NCBI GenBank assembly: GCA_964489785.1
Contig: CAZAZY010000020.1
Span: 1 to 13,278, forward strand
Source: JAIPIY01 sp964489785
Lineage (GTDB): Bacteria; Patescibacteriota; Minisyncoccia; Phycocordibacterales; UBA1006
Length of the DNA stretch: 13,278 nt
Reading direction: 5' to 3'
Shown: one piece after another, positions 7,583 through 13,278 of the stretch
How the letters are laid out: each line of letters begins with the position of its first letter
Numbering within the stretch: the first letter of the stretch is position 1
Notes under the pieces: model-generated
The model's database searches: none
What the model was told of the DNA's origin: nothing
Seen by the model: the letters and a program-made list of their open reading frames with translations, nothing else
Program-made: the position numbers and the translations under genes

Positions 7583-8017
7583 TTAAATCATTCCAATGTT
7601 TCCTAATTGCTCAGCCAATACATCTGCACTTTTTTCGATTTCTGATTTATATTTCTTCCATGCGCTGTCGCTCCATAGTTCAGCACGATTACCAACCCCT
7701 ACGACAGTTACTTTTTGTTTCAATCCTGCAAAGGATCGCAAAAAGTCAGGTAATAAAATACGTCCCGCAGAATCAATATCAACCTCTACCGCACTTCCCA
7801 ATAAAAACCGACTAAAACTTCGGGAATTTTTTTGCCCCATAGATAATCCACCCAATGTAGCAACAAAGACTTCCCATTCTTTTGTGGTGTAGACAAATAA
7901 ACAATTATCAAGTCCATGAGTAAGAACAACGCTTTTACCAAAAATCTTGCGAAATTTAGCAGGTAATGAAAGACGATTTTTATCATCCAAAGTATGGTTG
8001 TGTTCTCCTATAAACAT
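7583..8017 (-). CDS. mraZ: Transcriptional regulator MraZ
   Basis: MraZ is a ring-forming, AbrB-like DNA-binding protein that controls its own dcw operon. The ATG at 8017 gives 144 residues starting MFIGEHNHTLDDKNRLSLPA, the conserved family beginning. An in-frame GTG at 8056 would add 13 residues encoded by the operator repeats themselves and is rejected. Two MraZ repeats are seen: DDKNRLSLPAKFR at 11-23 and DSAGRILLPDFLR at 82-94, each with the D-x-x-x-R-hydrophobic-x-x-P signature. The gene heads the rsmH-ftsL-ftsI-murF cluster; 68 bases separate it from rsmH with no clear terminator or promoter. Autoregulation is expected from the boxes at 8031-8086. Confidence 0.95.
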   Translation of the reverse strand: MFIGEHNHTLDDKNRLSLPAKFRKIFGKSVVLTHGLDNCLFVYTTKEWEVFVATLGGLSMGQKNSRSFSRFLLGSAVEVDIDSAGRILLPDFLRSFAGLKQKVTVVGVGNRAELWSDSAWKKYKSEIEKSADVLAEQLGNIGMI

Positions 8018-8030
8018 AATATTATTTTTA

Positions 8031-8086
8031 TTCCACTTTCTCCCACTTTCTCCCACATTAAGTATACCTCATCCCACGCCATCCCA
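8031..8086 (-). promoter_or_regulatory. MraZ operator: five TGGGA-type boxes on a 10-bp period
   Basis: On the minus strand TGGGA occurs at 8086-8082, 8076-8072, 8055-8051 and 8045-8041, with a degenerate TGGAA at 8035-8031. Within each group the boxes recur every 10 bases, and the two groups are 21 bases apart, so all lie on nearly the same face of the helix. The proximal units read AAAGTGGGAG and AAAGTGGAAT. This matches the known MraZ targets upstream of mraZ (repeated TGGGN with five-base gaps in E. coli, AAAGTG-type repeats in Mollicutes). The boxes flank and cover the presumed promoter, which suggests autorepression. Confidence 0.85.
8061..8066 (-). promoter_or_regulatory. Probable -10 element of the mraZ (dcw) operon
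   Basis: The minus strand reads TATACT between the two groups of MraZ boxes. The predicted start near 8054 falls in the proximal boxes and gives a leader of about 37 bases. No good -35 hexamer is seen 16-18 bases upstream, where a MraZ box lies. Placement within the operator is the main support. Confidence 0.5.
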
Positions 8087-8098
8087 CTATGAAAAAGT

Positions 8099-8107
8099 TG
8101 TGGATAA
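8099..8107 (-). promoter_or_regulatory. Perfect DnaA box upstream of mraZ
   Basis: The minus strand reads TTATCCACA, an exact match to the DnaA consensus. It lies 12 bp upstream of the distal MraZ box and just past the T-run of the lysS terminator, in one of the few non-coding stretches of the window. In Bacillus subtilis DnaA is known to bind ahead of the mraZ (yllB)-ftsL-pbpB operon, so the position is meaningful. It is a single box and its activity is inferred. Confidence 0.55.
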
Positions 8108-8109
8108 CT

Positions 8110-8134
8110 AAAAACCCCGCCGAAGCGGGGTTTT
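8110..8134 (-). terminator. Rho-independent terminator of greA-lysS
   Basis: Arms 8111-8120 and 8125-8134 pair perfectly over 10 bases. On the minus strand the loop is C(TTCG)G, the very stable UUCG tetraloop, and the stem runs into TTTTT (8114-8110). It lies 16 bases past the lysS stop. Because the outer arms are AAAA/TTTT it could also work on the other strand, but no plus-strand gene approaches it. Confidence 0.92.
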
Positions 8135-8150
8135 GCTTTTTCAAAAATAT

Positions 8151-9632
8151 TTATTCTCGTGGACGCATGATAGGAAAGAAAATTGTTTCTCGAAGATTTT
8201 TTTGTTCAGTCAACAATGCAACTAATCTATCGATCCCCATTCCAAATCCTGTCATTGGAGGCATACCATATTCCATGGCGGTTAAAAATTCTTCATCTAA
8301 TTCCATAGCTTCGACGTCACCCTGGGTGCGCGCTTCTGATTGACGTTCTAATAACATTCTCTGTAATCTTGGGTCAACTAATTCAGCATACTGATTTGTT
8401 ATTTCTGCTCCAGCAATTAATAATTGAGCAACTTGTGCGGTACCATCTTGGTTTTGGATTGCCAATGGTTTTAAATCGCCAGGATAGTGTGTTACAAAAG
8501 TCGGTCGAATAATATTTTTTCGTGCTGTATGTTTATATACAAAGTCTAACAGATTTGCTCGACTAGTGGTTGCGACATCTTCTTTGGTCATACCTAATGA
8601 CAAAGATTTTTCTCGTAATGTTTCATCGGTAACTGTATGCATATCAATACCTGAAAATTCTTGGAGCAAACTTGCAAAAGTTTTTCGTTCCCATGGTTCT
8701 GACATAGAAACAGTGACGGGATTTCCATCTTTGTCATATACCGTATATTCATTTTTTCCAACAATATCTGTCATTAAATGACGAAGAAGTTTTTCCGTCA
8801 GTGCAATATTATCATCCAGAGTTTTATATGCTGCATACCATTCCATCATGGTAAATTCTTGCAAATGAGTAGGATCAGAACCTTCATTTCTAAAATTCTT
8901 TCCAATCTCATATACTGCGGGAAATCCCCCAACCATCAGCATCTTGTGTTCAATCTCCAAAGAGATACGTAATTTCATGGGAATATCTAAATCCAAATGA
9001 TGAGTTTCAAAAGGTTGTGCCATTGCACCCCCTGCACGATGTTTTAATATAGGTGTTTCAATTTCAAGAAAATCCATATCATCAAAAAAATGACGAATGG
9101 CTGTGATAATTTTTGAACGAAGAACAAATCGTTCATACACAGATGTATCAGATAAAATTTCTAGATATCGTTTTCGATATCGTTCGTCAGTATCCTGAAG
9201 TCCATGCCATTTTTCAGGTAATGGCAACAAAGATTTTGATCCCATGGACCAATCTTTGATAAGAAGACTCTGCTCACCTCTTTTGGTAATAAAAAAATTA
9301 CCTGTTACTGAGATGAAATCACCAATATCTACTGTTTCAGAAAACAAGGAGAATTTCTTTTCATCAATTTCATCTTTTTTTAGGACCACCTGAAATGTAG
9401 TTTCAGCTTCTTTGAGGACAATAAATAAAATTGCACCTTGCCCACGCAATGCCATTACGCGCCCAGCAAGAGAAAAAGTACCTCCTGTTTTTTCGTTGTC
9501 TTCAAAATTAAGAAGCGCTGTTTTTAAATCGATATCTTTCGCTATTGATTCAGGATAAGGAGAAAAACCCTCTTTTTCTAAAAAGGCACATTTTTCTTCG
9601 CGAACCATTTTAATTTCTTGTTCCGAAGCCAT
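8151..9632 (-). CDS. lysS: Lysyl-tRNA synthetase, class II
   Basis: LysRS charges tRNA-Lys in the cytoplasm. The 493 residues are full length. An OB-fold anticodon-binding domain covers about 54-130. The class II core shows motif 1 at about 182-196 (FFDDMDFLEIETPIL), motif 2 at 247-266 (FRNEG...HLQEFTMMEWY) and motif 3 at 462-474 (GFGMGIDRLVALL). The IRPTFVTHYP stretch (375-384) and AGAEITNQYAELVDP (407-421) are typical LysRS signatures. Where most bacterial enzymes read RIAPELYLK, this one has RISLEIEHK, and HLQEF replaces HNPEF; I recall similar variants in Patescibacteria. The start follows the greA stop by six bases with no Shine-Dalgarno, so the two are cotranscribed. It ends before a strong terminator. 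Confidence 0.97.
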   Translation of the reverse strand: MASEQEIKMVREEKCAFLEKEGFSPYPESIAKDIDLKTALLNFEDNEKTGGTFSLAGRVMALRGQGAILFIVLKEAETTFQVVLKKDEIDEKKFSLFSETVDIGDFISVTGNFFITKRGEQSLLIKDWSMGSKSLLPLPEKWHGLQDTDERYRKRYLEILSDTSVYERFVLRSKIITAIRHFFDDMDFLEIETPILKHRAGGAMAQPFETHHLDLDIPMKLRISLEIEHKMLMVGGFPAVYEIGKNFRNEGSDPTHLQEFTMMEWYAAYKTLDDNIALTEKLLRHLMTDIVGKNEYTVYDKDGNPVTVSMSEPWERKTFASLLQEFSGIDMHTVTDETLREKSLSLGMTKEDVATTSRANLLDFVYKHTARKNIIRPTFVTHYPGDLKPLAIQNQDGTAQVAQLLIAGAEITNQYAELVDPRLQRMLLERQSEARTQGDVEAMELDEEFLTAMEYGMPPMTGFGMGIDRLVALLTEQKNLRETIFFPIMRPRE

Positions 9633-9638
9633 AGTTCA

Positions 9639-10100
9639 TTAAACTAGTTTTGTAATTTTATATTCAACAGCACCTTTTGGAGTTTGTACAATCACAGTGT
9701 CACCTTTTTTATGCCCTAATAGGGTTTGTCCTAATGGAGAAGTGAAGGATATTTTTCCTAATGCCATATCAGATTCTTCTGATCCAACGACTTCGAAAAC
9801 TTTTGTTTCGCCGGTATCTTTTTTAAGATGCACAGTTACTCCGATTTCAACAGACTCTGCAGAATGGTGATCAACGACCTGTGCATTTTTTAGTAAATTT
9901 TCAATAAAAGATATTCTATCTTCGGTTTTAGCTTGCTCTTCACGAGCTTCATGATATTCTGCATTTTCTGACAAATCACCCAAAGATCGAGCGAATTGTA
10001 TTTTCTCGGTGATTTCTTTTCTTTTTATATGCTGCAGATTGTCTAATTCCTGCAATAGCTCAGCATGTTTTTGACTGCTCATGTATTCTTTTTCGCTCAT
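9639..10100 (-). CDS. greA: Transcription elongation factor GreA
   Basis: GreA enters the RNA polymerase secondary channel and stimulates cleavage of backtracked transcripts. The 153 residues have the normal length and layout: an N-terminal coiled coil (about 8-75) with the acidic tip GDLSENAEYHEARE at 41-54 (Asp42, Glu45), and an FKBP-like C-terminal domain (about 82-153) with ISFTSPLGQTLLGHKKGD. The start at ATG 10100 (MSEKEYMSSQ) aligns with the usual EKEYM beginning. A second ATG at 10082 (MSSQKHAEL) would also give a nearly complete protein. The promoter at 10109-10137 places transcription start at about 10102, so the first ATG would be leaderless. It leads the greA-lysS unit. Confidence 0.95.
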   Translation of the reverse strand: MSEKEYMSSQKHAELLQELDNLQHIKRKEITEKIQFARSLGDLSENAEYHEAREEQAKTEDRISFIENLLKNAQVVDHHSAESVEIGVTVHLKKDTGETKVFEVVGSEESDMALGKISFTSPLGQTLLGHKKGDTVIVQTPKGAVEYKITKLV

Positions 10101-10108
10101 ATGTCGTC

Positions 10109-10137
10109 ATTATATCTCGAACACAACCTTGCGTCAA
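10109..10137 (-). promoter_or_regulatory. Near-consensus sigma70 promoter of greA-lysS
   Basis: The minus strand reads TTGACG (10137 to 10132), exactly 17 bases of spacer, then TATAAT (10114 to 10109). The -35 overlaps the stop codon of the upstream PBP2 gene. The expected start (around 10102) lies only about two bases before the greA ATG at 10100. No terminator is seen after the PBP2 gene, so read-through could also reach greA. Confidence 0.8.
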
Positions 10138-11843
10138 TTGGCTTTTTCAACATCAAAAAAGAAGTCAACTTTTTTCTCTTGCATGATTAACAACGCTTTT
10201 TGCATGGCAAATGTAGCATTTGGCACTACCCCTCCCGCAGGACCTTTTTCTAATGTCACCGTAAAAGCATATCGTGGATCTTTGAATGGAAAAAACCCTA
10301 TCAACCACGAGTTAACAAATTTTTTCTGTGTACCAATTTCAGCAGTTCCGGTTTTTGCAGTCAAAGAAGTATTTGGCAGATTAAGCAATCTTGCTGTTCC
10401 ATCAGTAACAGTTTGCCTCATTGCCTCGTGTATTACCTGATAATCATCATTATGAATAAATGGTAATACTTTTTCTTTTGCAACCTGATTATGGATTAAT
10501 GTTGGTTCCACCAGGACACCCCGTCTTGCTAGCCCCGCTGTTGCGCGAACCATTTGTATAGGTGTTACCTGAAATCCGTACTGACCGATAGCAGTATGGT
10601 AGGTGTCCCCCAATCTCCATGGATCTCCAGCAAATCTTTCGGTCTTCCATTTTGGATTTGGCACTGAACCCATAATTTCTCCTGGCATAGCGATACCAGT
10701 TTTTTCACCAATACCAAACATGCGCACATATTTTTCAATACGATCAATACCAAGTCCCACCTGATCTTTATATCCCCCACCCAATGCATAAAAATATATG
10801 TTCGAAGAAACAGCAATTGCATCTCGTAAATCAACCGCACCATGTGCTTTCCAATCTTTAAAAATACTAGGTTTGTCAGGGAAATAAGGATTTGGGATTT
10901 CAATAGAACCCGTACTAACAATAACTTTTGAAGGCTCGATAATATCCTCTGCTAAAGCCCCCAAAGCAAGAAAAGGTTTTACGATCGATCCAGGTGTATA
11001 GAGACCTGAAACCACCCGATTAAGAAATGGTTTTCCTGGGTCACGAAAATATGCACTGATTTTTTCTGGGTCTTTACTGTTGGCAAGAACATCTGAACTA
11101 TATTCAGGCATACTCACCAAGGCAATCATTTCTCCTGTGTAAATATCCATCACTGTTGCTGCACCCGCCATATAACCATATTCGGTAATCATGAATTGTA
11201 ATGATTCTGCCAGGGCTGATTGCACATCAGCATCAATACTGAGACTAAGATTCATACCTGATATAGGATTTTGAATAATGGCATCAGATTCAACCCCAGA
11301 AAGTGCATTTTTTTCTACTAAAGTATATCCGTGTATAGGTTGCAATGTTTCATTCATCCATTTTTCAATACCGTCCTTTGCTTCGTAGTCTGTACGCCAA
11401 TAATTACCTGAACTATCTTTTGCAGGATAATCTACATACCCCAGCAAATGAGAAAATCCTGGGTTTACAATATATTGTCGAAGAGAATAAGGAGTCTCCT
11501 CATCAACAACAGAATTCCAAATTAATTCATTGCCATTCCGATCATATACTACACCTCGATCAGCAAATAGTGGAACTCGAGATAATCTATTATGTTCACT
11601 TTTTACAAAAAACTCTTCTCCGTGTGACACCTGAAGATTAAATAGTTGTCCAATAATAATACATGCAAAAACAAACAACATTACACTGAGTGCTATAAAA
11701 TTAGATCTTGGGATATGCTGTTCAATAACACCCTCCATCTGGTGCACATTAAATTCAGGAATATTACGTGAATCTAATAATACTTCATCGGGATGAATCT
11801 CAAGATGAGAATATGTTTTCTTTTTTTTAAATATCCATTGCAT
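10134..11843 (-). CDS. mrdA: Elongation peptidoglycan transpeptidase, class B penicillin-binding protein 2 (MrdA/PBP2-like)
   Basis: This membrane-anchored D,D-transpeptidase of the elongation (rod) complex has 569 residues. A long, charged cytoplasmic N-terminus of about 46 residues precedes one membrane helix (about 48-70). The class B pedestal follows (FADRGVVYDRNGNEL at 93-107, GVESDAIIQNPISG at 183-196), then the transpeptidase domain with SIVK (Ser286, Lys289), SSN (346-348) and KTGT (497-500). The WKAHGAVDLRDAIAVSSNIYF stretch and the DPWRLGDTYHTAIGQ stretch are typical of PBP2/MrdA rather than FtsI. It follows an MreD-like gene by nine bases, the usual mreD-mrdA order. No Shine-Dalgarno sequence is seen. 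The family is certain; assignment to elongation rests on motifs and neighbour. Confidence 0.92.
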   Translation of the reverse strand: MQWIFKKKKTYSHLEIHPDEVLLDSRNIPEFNVHQMEGVIEQHIPRSNFIALSVMLFVFACIIIGQLFNLQVSHGEEFFVKSEHNRLSRVPLFADRGVVYDRNGNELIWNSVVDEETPYSLRQYIVNPGFSHLLGYVDYPAKDSSGNYWRTDYEAKDGIEKWMNETLQPIHGYTLVEKNALSGVESDAIIQNPISGMNLSLSIDADVQSALAESLQFMITEYGYMAGAATVMDIYTGEMIALVSMPEYSSDVLANSKDPEKISAYFRDPGKPFLNRVVSGLYTPGSIVKPFLALGALAEDIIEPSKVIVSTGSIEIPNPYFPDKPSIFKDWKAHGAVDLRDAIAVSSNIYFYALGGGYKDQVGLGIDRIEKYVRMFGIGEKTGIAMPGEIMGSVPNPKWKTERFAGDPWRLGDTYHTAIGQYGFQVTPIQMVRATAGLARRGVLVEPTLIHNQVAKEKVLPFIHNDDYQVIHEAMRQTVTDGTARLLNLPNTSLTAKTGTAEIGTQKKFVNSWLIGFFPFKDPRYAFTVTLEKGPAGGVVPNATFAMQKALLIMQEKKVDFFFDVEKAN

Positions 11844-11852
11844 ATCAGTATA

Positions 11853-12125
11853 TTATCGCAGAGTCATTGTTTTGTCAGAAGAAAAAATATATCCCTGAAT
11901 CATTGGAATACTAAAAATTACGACCAATGTTACTACAGAATACATAGGAAAAACAAAAACTGTATCAGTATCTCGCATCATAATATCCAACAAAACACCT
12001 AAAAAGAAAAATTCATATTTGATTACAAAAAACCAAACAAGAATCGCACCCAAAAGAAACGGGGTAAAAAAATATCCACCCAATACACACAAAACCAAAC
12101 CAATGTATGCAAGAACTCTTATCAT
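11853..12125 (-). CDS. Small multi-pass membrane protein, possibly a shortened MreD
   Basis: These 90 residues are almost all hydrophobic, with about three membrane segments (roughly 5-32, 33-48 and 60-80). The segment EFFFLGVLLDIMM (38-50) resembles the G-x-L-x-D motif of the rod-shape protein MreD. The gene sits directly before the PBP2 gene, where mreD normally lies. MreD is usually about 160 residues, so this would be a reduced form, and mreB and mreC are not in the window. Its ATG overlaps the malic enzyme stop as ATGA. Function is inferred mainly from position. It could equally be an unrelated lineage-specific membrane protein. Confidence 0.6.
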   Translation of the reverse strand: MIRVLAYIGLVLCVLGGYFFTPFLLGAILVWFFVIKYEFFFLGVLLDIMMRDTDTVFVFPMYSVVTLVVIFSIPMIQGYIFSSDKTMTLR

Positions 12126-13276
12126 ATCTTTTTCGAAGCTTTCCGTACCGCTTGTATAATATTTGGAATTAATTTTTTATCAAATAATGATGGAATAATA
12201 GCATCTGGGGTTGGTCGTGATACGGTTTTTGCGATAGCTACCGCTGCAGCAATAAAATGCTCTTGTGTAAACGAAGTCAACGCAATATCAAGTGCAGATT
12301 TTATTAAACCAGGAAAAACAATGGCATTATTAATTTGATTTGGATAATCTGATCGTCCGGTTGCTACGATATATGCTCCGGATTTTTTTGCTACAACTGG
12401 ATCAATCTCTGGATTTGGATTTGCCAAAGCAAATACAATTGAATTTTTCGCCATCGATGCAACCATGTCTGCGGTAATACTATCTGGTTCTGATAATCCG
12501 ATGACAATATCAGCCCCTACCAATGCGTCTGCATGTTGACCCAATCGATTTTCTGGATTTGTTATTTTTAACATTTTCTTTTTTATCGGATTCAAGTCTG
12601 TTCTTTTTTTGTGAACAATTCCTTTTGAATCGACCAGAATAATATTTGAAAAACCAAATGCATGTAACAGTCGTGCTGTTGCAATACCAGAAGCACCAGC
12701 TCCAATAATAACTACCCGTGCAGAAGTGTGATCTTTTTTAACCAATCGCAAGGAATTAATCAAAGCTGCCAATATTGCAATAGCAATAGCGTGCTGATCA
12801 TCATGAATAACTGGTATAGAAAGTTTTTGTAAGCGCTCTTCTATTTCAAAACATTGAGGCGCTGCGATATCCTCCAGAATAATCGCTCCAAATGTTGGGG
12901 CAACAGCCGAAACAAAATCAACGATGGCATCAGGGGTATGTACATCGATACACAACGGAACAGCGTTAATCCCTGTAAAAGATGCCAACAATGCACATTT
13001 CCCTTCCATCACAGGCAATGCACCGTATGGGCCAATATTACCCAAACCTAAAACAGCAGTACCATCAGAAACAACAGCAACGGTTGTTCCCTTCATGGTA
13101 TGTGTATACGCGCGACGACTATCTTCAGCAACAAACGTGCTGACCGCCGCAACGCCGGGAGTATACGCCACAGATAGATCATTTTTGGTTTTCAAGGGAA
13201 CCTTTACCAAGGTTCCAATTTTCCCGTTATTTTTTTTATGTAATTGCAAAGATGCTTTGTCGAATTTTGATGTCAT
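12122..13276 (-). CDS. NAD(P)-dependent malic enzyme (decarboxylating malate dehydrogenase), short bacterial form
   Basis: This enzyme oxidises and decarboxylates malate to pyruvate with reduction of NAD or NADP and needs a divalent metal. The 384 residues match the short form (YtsJ-like, or MaeB without its phosphotransacetylase tail). The N-terminal domain has Tyr38 in VAYTPGVA, GNIGPYGALPVMEGK with Lys93, the metal ligands Glu135-Asp136 in ILEDIAAPQCFE, and Asp160 in HDDQH. The NAD-binding domain has the glycine-rich GAGASGIATARLL at 192-204, ALANPNPE at 283-290 and ATGRSDYPNQINN at 305-317. HDDQH is followed by AIAI instead of the usual GTAI. The ATG at 13276 starts at the conserved family beginning, so the gene is complete, but its promoter lies outside the window. 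Its cofactor preference cannot be judged. It is coupled to the MreD-like gene by an ATGA overlap. Confidence 0.95.
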   Translation of the reverse strand: MTSKFDKASLQLHKKNNGKIGTLVKVPLKTKNDLSVAYTPGVAAVSTFVAEDSRRAYTHTMKGTTVAVVSDGTAVLGLGNIGPYGALPVMEGKCALLASFTGINAVPLCIDVHTPDAIVDFVSAVAPTFGAIILEDIAAPQCFEIEERLQKLSIPVIHDDQHAIAIAILAALINSLRLVKKDHTSARVVIIGAGASGIATARLLHAFGFSNIILVDSKGIVHKKRTDLNPIKKKMLKITNPENRLGQHADALVGADIVIGLSEPDSITADMVASMAKNSIVFALANPNPEIDPVVAKKSGAYIVATGRSDYPNQINNAIVFPGLIKSALDIALTSFTQEHFIAAAVAIAKTVSRPTPDAIIPSLFDKKLIPNIIQAVRKASKKI

Positions 13277-13278
13277 AT

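Noticed and set aside
7423..7815. Plus-strand open frame of 130 codons antisense to rsmH and mraZ
   Set aside because: It is antisense to two conserved genes and its translation has no recognisable domain; other plus-strand frames were dismissed for the same reason.
8018..8056. Upstream extension of mraZ from an in-frame GTG at 8056
   Set aside because: The extra 13 codons are the operator repeats, and the family begins at MFIGE, encoded from the ATG at 8017.
9164..9181. Inverted repeat GATATCG-TTTT-CGATATC in lysS
   Set aside because: It arises from repeated Arg-Tyr codons in a conserved LysRS segment (RYRKRY).
6615..12124. Possible recoding of TGA as Gly, as in some Patescibacteria
   Set aside because: TGA ends rsmH, the PBP2 gene and the malic enzyme exactly at the expected family ends, and no conserved gene has an in-frame TGA.

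Overview
The window is AT-rich, gene-dense bacterial chromosome in which all twelve recognised genes lie on the minus strand. It is core cell-envelope and housekeeping DNA with no RNA gene, transposon or CRISPR array. The best guess for the source is a Patescibacteria/CPR-type bacterium (moderate confidence, inferred). The reasons are very compact operons, a MurF that begins almost at its P-loop without the usual N-terminal domain, a lysyl-tRNA synthetase whose deviations from the usual bacterial motifs recall that group, TATAAT-type promoters, and no recognisable Shine-Dalgarno sequence at any visible start. TGA is used as an ordinary stop, so this is genetic code 11 and not the recoded Gracilibacteria/Absconditabacteria type.

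In transcription order (right to left) there are about six units. (1) 13276-10134: a malic enzyme, a small MreD-like membrane protein (joined by an ATGA overlap) and the elongation transpeptidase PBP2/MrdA. (2) 10100-8151: greA and lysS, driven by a near-consensus sigma70 promoter so close to the greA ATG that the message may be leaderless, and closed by a UUCG-loop terminator. (3) 8017-3261: the division-wall cluster mraZ-rsmH-ftsL-ftsI-murF. In front of mraZ sit 10-bp-spaced TGGGA boxes (MraZ operator), an embedded -10 and a perfect DnaA box. (4) 3169-2072: a secreted MltD-like lytic transglycosylase with its own strong promoter and terminator. (5) 1955-162: a secreted transglutaminase-like protein with a C-terminal domain resembling the type IX secretion (Por) sorting tail. 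It has its own extended -10 promoter and a strong terminator. (6) 72-1: the first 24 codons of another exported or membrane protein, cut by the window edge.

Functionally, units 1 and 3 supply both class B transpeptidases (elongation and septation), a likely FtsL partner and the MurF-type ligase. Unit 4 supplies a wall-cutting enzyme, and unit 5 an exported protein of unknown target. The features most worth a second look are the T9SS-like tail, the combined MraZ-operator/DnaA-box control region, the lack of Shine-Dalgarno sequences with a possibly leaderless greA, the MurF without domain 1, and two mutually exclusive hairpins inside the transglutaminase-like gene.
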